Shown here: in pieces, positions 56,141 to 64,000 of the stretch | Layout of the letters: every line of letters starts with the position of its first letter | How positions within the stretch are numbered: the first letter of the stretch is position 1 | Assembly (NCBI GenBank): GCA_030844895.1 | Contig: CM061233.1 | Location: forward strand, 55,419,453-55,483,452 | DNA length: 64,000 nt | Source: Ambrosia x helenae | Lineage: Eukaryota; Streptophyta; Magnoliopsida; Asterales; Asteraceae | Reading direction: 5' to 3' | Notes under the pieces: model-generated | Told to the model about the DNA's origin: nothing | The model's database searches: none | Seen by the model: the letters and a program-made list of their open reading frames with translations, nothing else | Made by a program: the position numbers and the translations under genes

Positions 56141-56667
56141 AACCAGTAAATATGAATTCTATTTTCAACAGGTGTTTAACATTGGTGTTGTACATTGTTT
56201 CAAGTTAGTTATTAATATTAGAGTTATACATTTTTTAGGTTAGATGTTACCATTAGAGTTATACATTGTTTAAGGTTAGATGTTAACATTGGAGATACAT
56301 TGTTATTTTTTTTAGGTTAGGTGCTACCCGAAACTTTCCTGCATGTAACTGTAAAACGCATCACTCTATTTCATATATAAAATTAAATTAATATGTCATA
56401 TTACATTTCTTAACCCCACATCTGAGGTATAATTTAGTTTTATATATTAGCCGCCACTATTATTCTTTTTGTGTAAAACATCTAATCTCTTTAGTGAAAC
56501 CCTCTGTATGTCATAAAACCAATTTTCTAATGGACCAAATGTCAAGTGGGTTTGTGCTCACCTGCATGCGCTCTTTAGATTTTATTTTATTTTATTTTTT
56601 CTGTTTAGCAAATTATAAAATTAAAAAAATAAAATAAAACACGAGATCAACTATAAATATCTAATAA

Positions 56668-56668
<1 letters not shown>

Positions 56669-56698
<30 letters not shown>
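56669..56698. repeat. (TCTA)n microsatellite
   Basis: Seven to eight TCTA units at the left border of the LTR-like stretch. Confidence 0.9.
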
Positions 56699-56699
<1 letters not shown>

Positions 56700-57290
56700 G
56701 ATGGATTGGATACTGAATACACCATTCCACATACCCAAACCCGGCACAACGTCACCGCGCGGACAAAAGCTACGCGCAAGATATGATCAAGGCTCATTAA
56801 GGACCGGTCAATGGTCAAGTCTCGGTCAAGGCGAAAGTCATGCATGGTCAAATGCCATGCATGAATCAAGGCTTCAAGCACGTTGACTAAACAATAGAGG
56901 CGGTATTATGTTCCACTATTCCCATTAATTATGTTTTCCACATATCACCTTACTAACACAATTAAGGGTGATGGAGACAACCTAACCACGGTTAGGACTT
57001 GGGTAATGGTTGCATACGGACTCTCCTATAAAAGGGATCACATCCCCAATAGGAGAGGACACTTTCTACTGATCTGGAGAGCTATCACACTAGATAGTAT
57101 CCCCATTCACCCCGTTTTTGTTATAAACAACTACCTTGTGTAGTCGTCTCCACACCCATACATTCACTTTTGTTTGCAGGTATCTCCAAGCCGTAGCTGT
57201 TAGTGAAGGATCAACCCTGTAGTAACTCATAATCTTATCATCCTTAACCGGTAGTGAGGCTATTTGTTTCTTCATTGCGTCATCCGTGGG
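56700..57290 (+). other. LTR-like stretch with TATA box, origin unclear
   Basis: GC-richer than its surroundings, with CCTATAAAAGGG at 57025-57036 followed by a leader-like run. It stands between the two direct repeat copies. It could be a solo LTR starting TGATGGATTGG, but I cannot fix the right end or a TSD. Overlapping 60-codon frames on both strands are not credible genes. Confidence 0.35.
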
Positions 57291-57324
57291 AATACCTTTA
57301 TTTTATGAAAATAATAATTTAAAA

Positions 57325-57715
57325 TTTAAAAACAAAATTAGATTTTTATCTCTAATGTTTTCCTCCCATAACTTTTAAACGTTAATATCTTTTATACATG
57401 AGATTTTTTAAAGAAAAAAATTACACCAATTTAACGAGCGTTTTATTATCTTCCCAATGAGTACCATAGTGCTATATAAAAAACGGAGAAAAAACCGACT
57501 ATTTTTTGTAACCCGACATGTATTGTGTCAGGTTTGGAATTAGTTTAAAAAAATTGTGGGTTTGGGTCAGGCTTGGGATTAGGTGATACCCGACACAATT
57601 ACCTTTTTTTATATTAGAATATGATAACTTATGGCAGAGATTTGTGTATATTAATAATAATAATAATAATAATATTAATAATCATTAATCATATATTGGC
57701 AATTCATTAATTATG
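57325..57715. repeat. Diverged direct repeat, copy 2
   Basis: See copy 1 at 55881. Best matching part: 57375-57510, about 80 percent by eye. Confidence 0.65.
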
Positions 57716-57883
57716 TTGTCATATTAGATATTTTATTATGTCATATTAGATATATCGACCCGGGACGTTCTCCAACACGTAATTGCTATGTTTTCTTTTT
57801 CTATCATATTCTGAAATAGCTCAAATCTTATTGTATGCGGTTAAAGACCTTTGACTGAATGTATTGGTGCTAAACAATCTATG

Positions 57884-58077
57884 TGATAAGATCAAAACAG
57901 AACAGATAGAGAAAGGATTAACCACATCAAGCTAACTTGTTATTATTAGGTTTAGCCCTATTATTAAGCCAACGGCTATTAACGGTTTCTAACTAACTAT
58001 TACAACATTTACACATTAAGTCCCTCACTTATTATGATTATTACATTTCAGTCCCTGTATACTATCTATTCGTAACA
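57884..58077 (-). repeat. Gypsy-C 3' LTR
   Basis: 194 bp. It differs from the 5' LTR by a 4-bp AACT deletion, one C/T change and two changes that destroy the TATA box (57959-57966). Confidence 0.95.
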
Positions 58078-58091
58078 ATACCCCCCTGTTC
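58078..58091 (-). other. Polypurine tract (Gypsy-C)
   Basis: Minus-strand GAACAGGGGGGTAT directly before the 3' LTR. Confidence 0.85.
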
Positions 58092-58106
58092 AGAGAATTC
58101 ATGTCC

Positions 58107-59630
58107 TCATGAATCAAAAGAGGGGAACTGAAGCTTGAACTCCTCTAAATCTTCCCACGTAGCTTCAGTTACAGGCAAATTTTGCCAATGGACCAAGATT
58201 TGAACTCCAACTCGCCCACGTTTACGAATCATCTTCCGATCCAAAATTGCCCTTGGCTGAAAGGTAAAGCGAGGATCTTCCGGTAAAGGGGTGATTGCAA
58301 CAGGACCTTCAGGAGCAAGTTTCAGCAGTGATACATGAAAGGTTGGATGTATCTGCGAGCTGGCAGGTAAGTCTAAACGATATGCAACAGCCCCAATTTT
58401 TTCAGTGATTAAGAAAGGCCCATAATAGGTAGGAGACAGCTTCTTGTTTCTGTGTTTCTTTAGGGAAGTTTGCACATAAGGCTGCAATTTTACATACACC
58501 CAATCACCAATGTTGAAACTCCTTTCAGATCTTCTTTTGTCAGCCATTTGTTTCATTCTGTTTCTTGCTTTAGCTAGGTTAGTCTTCAAAGTTAGCATCT
58601 TTTGCTCTTTCAGTTGAAACCATTCTTCAATTGAATCCACCCTAGACTCATTAGGAATATAAGGAATGTGAATAGGAGGTGGTACACCATATAAGGCTTC
58701 ATATGGAGACATTCCAATAGCTGAGTGAAAAGTGGTGTTATACCACCATTCAGCTAATGTGAGCCATCTGGGCCATTGTAAGGGGTCATCCATGGTCATA
58801 CACCTTAAGTAAGATTCCAAGCATCGATTTAAAACTTCTGTTTGACCATCAGATTGGGGATGGTAAGCAGAAGATAAGGCTAATTTGACCCCTTGTAATT
58901 TCATAAAATCCTGCCAAAAATTACTTAAGAACACTGGATCCCTGTCAGACACTATAGTTGTAGGACACCCATGGAGCTTAAAGATGTTATCAAAGAACAC
59001 TTGAGCAATGGTAGCAGCTGTATAGGGGTGAGTCAGTGCTATAAAGTGACCATATTTTGTAAACCTGTCCACTACTACTAGGATAGAGTCTTTACCATAA
59101 GCCTTTGGAAGGCCACTGATAAAATCCATGGAAATGTCCACAAATGCTGCAGTAGGGGTAGGTAAAGGCTGTAGTAACCCTGGAGTTGCTACCCTTTCAT
59201 ATTTTGCTCTATGGCAAACATTACAATGCTTGACAAAGTCTTTGACATCTTTTCCACAGTGCTTCCAATAGAACATCTGTTTCAACCTTTGTAATGTAGG
59301 ATAATATCCTGAATGGCCACCCATAGGGGATGAGTGACAAAGCCTCAAAATGTCATCTCTTAGTTGCATATCATTGCCCACTACAATCTTGTGCTTCCTT
59401 TTTAAAATGGTACCATCCCATGAATAGTTTGGGACAGATGATGTGTGCTGCAATTTATAGAAAACTTCTTGAATTGCAGGATCATTATCCCAACTCAGTT
59501 TAATCCTTTGCCACAAACAAGGATCAATAGAACTGAGTCCCATCTGAAACAAAGCTAATCCTTCCACTCTTGAAAGGGCATCAGCTACCTTGTTCTCCAC
59601 CCCCTTGTTTATAAACAATCTCATAATCAT
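58107..59630 (-). pseudogene. Gypsy-C integrase with chromodomain
   Basis: Zinc region (HSSPMGGHSGYY, then CHRAKYE), catalytic core (MDFISGLPK, VSDRDPVF, AYHPQSDGQTE), the GPY-type region (YYGPFLITEKIGAVAYRLDLP) and a C-terminal chromodomain (VQILVHWQNLPVTEATWE). The 500-codon frame is intact; it is joined to RNase H by a shift at 59600-59604 (C run on the plus strand). Confidence 0.9.
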
Positions 59631-60995
59631 AAGGTAGCAATTTGGCTAACCATTTCTGTTGCAGTGGTGTGCTTACCCTTTGTTCCAACAAATACTTCAG
59701 GCTCTGTTGATCAGTTCTTATAATGAAATGCTTCAAAATAGGATAGTGATGCCAGTGCTTAACAGCTAACAGAATTGCTAACAATTCTTTCTCATACACA
59801 GACATGGACTGTTGTTTGACAGAAATACCCTTGCTTATAAAAGCTAAAGGATGTCCTTTCTGCATGAGTACAGCTCCTAGGCCCTTTGCAGATGCATCAG
59901 TCTCTAGTATGAACACCTCATTAAAATCTGGTAAAGCCAATACAGGGGCAGTAGATAAAGCTTCTTTCAACTGTTCAAAGGCCTGATTGGCAGATTCATT
60001 CCAATGAAATGAATCTTTTTTGAGTAAATTGGTTAGTGGCTTAGCAATACCCCCAAAGGCTTTAATAAACCTCCTGTAGTAGCCTGCTAAGCCAAGAAAA
60101 CCTCTCAACTGCTTGACTGTTGTTGGTACTGGCCAATCAATAATTGCTTTCACCTTGGCAGGGTCAGTGCTAACCCCCTTCTGACATATAATATGCCCTA
60201 GATACTCCACCTCTTTCCAGCAAAGGTACACTTGGACCTTTTTGCTAACAATGAATTGGCCCTCATCAGTTCCAAAACCTTTTTAAGATCATGAACATGC
60301 TGATCTATAGAAGAACTGTAGACCAGTATATCATCAAAAAACACCAGAGCACATCTCCTTAATAAAGGCTTAAAAGTAGCATTCATTAAGGCTTGAAAAG
60401 TTGCAGGAGCATTAGTCAAGCCAAAAGGTAGAACTAAGAGTTCATAGTGGCCTTGATGTGTTTTAAAAGCAGTTTTATGGATGTCAGAATCATGCATTCT
60501 AACCTGATGGTAGCCTGATCTTAGATCTAACTTAGAAAAAACAGAAGCCCCTCCCAATTCTTCTAACAATTCATCAATTAATGGAATAGGAAAGTTGTTT
60601 TTGACAGTTGCATCATTCAACTTCCTATAATCCACACACATTCTCCAGCTACCATCCTTCTTTTTAACCAGAACAACAGGTGCTGCAAAAGCACTGGTAC
60701 TTTCTCTTATTACCCCCATGTCAAAAAGTTCTTGTGTCATTTTCTCTATGATGTCTTTCTGTGCTGCTGGGTATCTGTATGGTTTTTGTGCCACCACTTG
60801 CACACCTTCTTTCAAAATGATCTGATGGTCACATGGTCTTTTAGGAGGTAAAGATGTAGGTAAAGCAAAGATGTCTTGAAATTTCTCCAATAAGGAATCA
60901 ATGGTGTTATTGTTGTTGTCAGATTTGACCATAGGTGAATGAGTCACTTCATCAGTGTTACTGGATTGTAGACTGAATAAATGTGCCTGAGCCAC
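59581..60995 (-). pseudogene. Gypsy-C reverse transcriptase and RNase H
   Basis: RT with KKKDGSWRMCVDYR and FFDDILVYS (60995-60198), then RNase H with ETDASAKGLGAVL and TDQQSLKYLL (60231-59581). They are separated by a one-base frame break in a short T run (60214-60216, plus strand). Stops stand at about 61004-61025 between protease and RT. Confidence 0.9.
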
Positions 60996-61024
60996 ATGGT
61001 AGAATCAGACAAATAGGAAGATAG

Positions 61025-62589
61025 CTATTCAGTGGAACAAAGACTGAGATTTTGATTCTTTGTACCCTTCAACTCCACTATTCTATCTTCTATCTTGAAT
61101 TTCATGGTGAGTTCTTTGAAATTCCATGTAATATCATTCAAACTTTGTAACCATTGAATTCCCAAAACCATATCATAATTGGTTAAAGGAAGAAGTAACA
61201 CATCAGTTTTGAACCAATTGCCCTGCATCATCCACTGTAAATCTGGACACATTCTTTCACAGATTAGAACATTACCATCAACCACAGTTATCTTCATAGG
61301 TAAGATCTTCTTTGTAGGGCATTGCATCTTATCAGCCACTTTTTCATCCAAGAAATTATGGGTGGATCCTGAATCAGTCAGGATATGAAGAATTCTTGTT
61401 CCAATAGAGCCTTTAATTTGCATGGTTGAATATGATGGAACCCCCATTATGGCATTTAAGGAAATTTGGGGAATCAATTCTGTGGTATCCACCATCTGTT
61501 CATCAAAACCTTCTGATTCCTCCTCATCCCAAACTTCAATAGAAAAAATCTGTTTGTTCTTACACTTATGGGTGGATGAGTATTTTTCATTACACCCAAA
61601 GCACTCACATCTGGCTCTTTTCTCCTGGATCTCTTTAGTTGTAAGGCTTCTTTTATAGGGTGGTTTATCTTTGTTGGGTGGTGGTAATAAAGCTAAGTTG
61701 GCAGCAGTGTTTGCAGAAGTGGTTTTATAGCTAGAATCATATGTTTTTGGCTGCCATTTAGAAGATTTAGTCACAGTGGACACCCCACTGTTTGAATTCA
61801 TTAATGACAGATTGTCATTCTGAATCCTGGCCAAATAGTAAGCCTCTGGAATGTTTCTTGGCCTCAACAATCTCAATGCAGCCCCAATTTCAGGTTTAAC
61901 AGCTCTGAGAAACAAGCTTACTGCATACTCATCACAAATGTTGACCTTAGTCAAAGCTAAGTCAAATTCTTGACACAATTCTAGAAGGGTTCCAGTTTGC
62001 CTAATTGCAGCAAGTGCTCCCATTGCATCTTGCTCAATTACAGTTGCAAATCTTGTTGTCAAGAATGGTTTTGTATTCTTCCCATAACATTCCCTCAATT
62101 GTCCCCCCTAGACTTAACAAAAGATTGATGCCAAAGTAAAGCAATATCTTCCAAATGAATAACCACCAATTTAACTTTCCAATTCTGAGGTGTATTATCA
62201 ATTGAAAAGAAATGGTCTACCTTACACAGCCACCCTTCAATGTTAGTCCCATTGAACTTGGGAAACTCCATTTTAGTGAACCGATTATTGCCAAAATTGT
62301 AGTGCTCACCCAATTGCATGTTGGTTCTTGTATCATCTCTATGGCCATTCATGGTCTGAGAACCATTGGGATGATTGAACAATTGTAAATTCTTCAAAAT
62401 TTCAGATAACTGCTGAGAATTTTCTTGCAGTTGTACCTTCATTGCTTCAACATCTGATGAACTCTTGGTTGCTGCAACTCTTACTGCTGCTAGTTCATCA
62501 AGATTCATTGTAGTTGCTTTTTCTAAACGAATCAATGTGGATTCAGTTTCCTGCACACGTTGTTCTAAGGTTTGATTTCTAGTTGTCAT
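61025..62589 (-). pseudogene. Gypsy-C gag and protease
   Basis: From Met 62589: a coiled-coil N-terminus, capsid region (FPKFNGTNIEGWL), a frame break in a C run at 62103-62108, capsid end, an unusual zinc knuckle (CFGCNEKYSSTHKC, about 61610-61570) and protease (LTDSGSTHNFL, about 61385-61350). Confidence 0.85.
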
Positions 62590-63018
62590 GATTTGTTAAT
62601 ATTTTGCAGTGGAATATTATTATTATTATGAATCTTGAGTCGGTATTTTTATAGTACTACTATTATTATCACTATTTATTTGCAGGAACTGTAATAATGG
62701 TGAATGAATTGAGAATTAATGGAGTGGATAATCGCAAATCGATAGATCCACAGAAAGGAATGAACACAATGTTCAATCCTGGCACAAGAAAAATATAAAC
62801 GGTAGACGATGGAAGAATTAAGATCTGAAAGTGTAATTGATAAGATGAAGACAATGGAATTGATTAAAGAGTTATAATGGAGGAACAGAGATGGAAATGG
62901 AGGTTGAATAAGGTCGTTGAAGGTGATAATGGTGATCGGTTATGGTTGCAGGTTTTTGGCGGGAAAATCAGTTATGACGGTTGTTGCACAATAACAATCA
63001 CAGCCACCGAGGAAGGGT

Positions 63019-63031
63019 GGCTCTGATACCA
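63019..63031 (-). other. Primer-binding site (Gypsy-C)
   Basis: Reverse complement of TGGTATCAGAGCC, two bases from the 5' LTR. 62590-63018 is the untranslated leader. Confidence 0.95.
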
Positions 63032-63033
63032 CT

Positions 63034-63231
63034 TGATAAGATCAAAACAGAACAGATAGAGAAAGGATTAACCACATCAAGCTAACTTGTTATTATTAGG
63101 TTTAGCCCTATTTATAAGCCAACGGCTATTAACGGTTTCTAACTAACTAACTATTACAACATTTACACATTAAGTCCCTCACTTATTATGATTATTACAT
63201 TTTAGTCCCTGTATACTATCTATTCGTAACA
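63034..63231 (-). repeat. Gypsy-C 5' LTR
   Basis: 198 bp with an intact minus-strand TATAAATA box at 63116-63109; TSD CTATG follows at 63232. Confidence 0.95.
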
Positions 63232-63799
63232 CTATGTCCCCTTGAAGTGCTTGGGATTTTAATATTCTGTTTTAGGTGTAGATTTTGTAAGGTGAAATAG
63301 ATCTTTTGGTATTTTTTTTTTAAATTATCTAATGTAAGTTAATACATAGATGCCATTTTTATAATTTAGATACTTCTAATTTAATTCACTTTACTTAGAT
63401 TTTTCAACACGGGACGCTCCTGGAGTATAAGCTTGTACAATAATATTCTATTATGCAATTTTTTTTTATAGATGTCATCGTTCCGAAAACATACGATGTC
63501 ACTATACATTGAATTCGCATACAAATTAATCAATACATAAACTTTTTTCACAAATATCACGTGAAACCATTCCAACAAGATAGTTTCACCTCTAGGCCTA
63601 ATCATCCCAATTCCCATCTAAATCAAAACTAATTTCTTTTCTTCCTAGACACCTCAGCTAGCACCATTACTTCCTAAGTGATCATGATCTCATCATCTCA
63701 ACTATAAATATGCTTCTTTCCATGATAGAATTTCACATCCCACAGCCTTGTTTACACTTCAAATCCTGATCATACAAACTCTGTATCTAAATTTAAATT
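63232..63799 (+). promoter_or_regulatory. Promoter and 5' UTR of the expansin-like gene
   Basis: TATA box CTATAAATATG at 63703-63710; transcription would start near 63735 and leave about 65 nt of 5' UTR. A G-box core CACGTG stands at 63558-63563 (bound by bZIP and bHLH factors in plants). Gypsy-C ends at 63231, 472 bp upstream of the TATA box. Confidence 0.7.
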
Positions 63800-63932
63800 A
63801 TGGGTTTAACCCTATGTAGTTGCTATCTGTTTTTTATTGTTATACTTCTGCCTTCTGTGTGCTATAGTCAAGACTCTTTTGTCTCCTCTAGAGCAACTTA
63901 TTATGGTAGCCCTGAATGTATAGGGACTCCAA
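63800..63932 (+). CDS. EXLB: Expansin-like B protein, first exon (gene runs off the window)
   Basis: ATG at 63800 opens 44 codons plus one base. Residues 1-23 form a typical signal peptide (hydrophobic LFFIVILLPSV), so the product is secreted to the cell wall. After a short linker comes SRATYYGSPECIGTP, matching the start of the expansin GH45-like domain in expansin-like B proteins (family form SRATYYGSPDC). At 63932/63933 the frame meets AA|GTAAAT, a donor site; without splicing a stop follows two codons on. A phase-1 intron here fits the family, where Gly/Cys-rich sequence should follow. Expansins loosen walls; activity of the EXLB group is not established. This is the only host gene I can support. 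Confidence 0.8.
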
Positions 63933-64000
63933 GTAAATAATTTCTCCTTTCTAATCTTTTTATTATTTTTTAAACAGTGTTTCTATTCTAACGCGCGAAC
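63933..64000 (+). other. Start of intron 1 of the expansin-like gene
   Basis: GTAAATAATTT donor followed by T-rich, AT-rich sequence to the window end. Confidence 0.7.

Larger units (their letters stand above)
54048..57883. other. Stretch without supported genes
   Basis: No frame above about 70 codons is convincing. Contents: (AT)n at 54522-54579; a group of similar short words around CGACTCATATGG and TATACGA (55225-55440); a diverged direct repeat (55881-56140 and 57325-57715); (TCTA)n at 56669-56698; and an LTR- or promoter-like piece with TATAAAAG at 57027. A Helitron-like TC start may lie near 55771, but no matching 3' hairpin was found. Confidence 0.6.
57884..63231 (-). mobile_element. 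Gypsy-C: Reina-like chromovirus, minus strand
   Basis: 5348 bp, TSD CTATG (57879-57883 and 63232-63236), short LTRs (194 and 198 bp, TGATAAG...CGTAACA), primer-binding site, gag-pol with chromodomain, and polypurine tract. Small size, short LTRs and C-terminal chromodomain fit the Reina lineage. Several frame breaks fall in homopolymer runs. It lies in the 5' flank of the expansin-like gene, in the opposite orientation. Confidence 0.95.

Noticed and set aside
56690..56886. Paired frames of about 61-63 codons on both strands
   Set aside because: Short, overlapping, and partly in a TCTA microsatellite; chance frames.
55771..57720. A Helitron
   Set aside because: A TC-type start is possible, but no 3' hairpin with CTRR end and no Rep/helicase sequence was found; kept only as a repeat.

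Overview
The window is nuclear DNA of a flowering plant, made almost entirely of nested LTR retrotransposons with one ordinary gene start at the right edge. The SIRE-like Copia elements carry an extra third ORF, the Gypsy elements are Tekay-like and Reina-like, and every visible primer-binding site matches initiator-Met tRNA (TGGTATCAGAG). An Asteraceae genome is my best guess from the look of the element families; this is inference.

Layout: 1-622 is the end of a Gypsy-type LTR. 623-21245 is Copia-A (minus strand: LTR, leader, gag, pol, spacer, ORF3). Its ORF3 was hit by Gypsy-A (846-8432, TSD ACTAT), a plus-strand element with a complete gag frame and no pol. 21246 to about 30515 is Copia-B (minus, no LTR visible). 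About 30757-36062 is Copia-C (plus, related to Copia-A), fused at 36057-36062 to Copia-D (plus: ORF3 and 3' LTR, ending near 54047). ORF3 of Copia-D is split by a solo LTR (38946-42093, TSD ATGAT) and, a few bases further on, by complete Gypsy-B (42105-52257, TSD CCAGC, LTRs nearly identical). 54048-57883 has no gene I can support; it holds microsatellites, a diverged direct repeat and an LTR-like promoter stretch. Gypsy-C (57884-63231, minus, Reina-like with chromodomain, TSD CTATG) sits about 470 bp upstream of the TATA box of a host gene. The first exon of that gene (63800-63932) reads like an expansin-like B protein.

The main discovery candidate is a recurring design in the Copia elements. 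Each has (i) a short word particular to that family, repeated many times in non-coding DNA in both orientations: TTCGACC in A and C, CGAAGAT/ATCTTCG in D, AGATGTTTG and ACAGTGGTTG in B; (ii) those words close to TATA boxes, in the LTR and again in the pol-ORF3 spacer; (iii) an ORF3 protein that, where best preserved (A), has basic nuclear-signal-like stretches, a long coiled coil and an acidic tail, with no visible membrane segment. This resembles the known VANC anti-silencing system of Arabidopsis VANDAL DNA transposons, where an accessory protein recognises family-specific short clustered motifs. Gypsy-A shows similar words (GCGATTAG) around its LTR TATA box although it has no such ORF. A second candidate is a predicted intron of about 480-500 nt at the same relative place in the LTRs of three different Gypsy families. 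A third is tRNA-like pol III box modules inside Gypsy LTRs.
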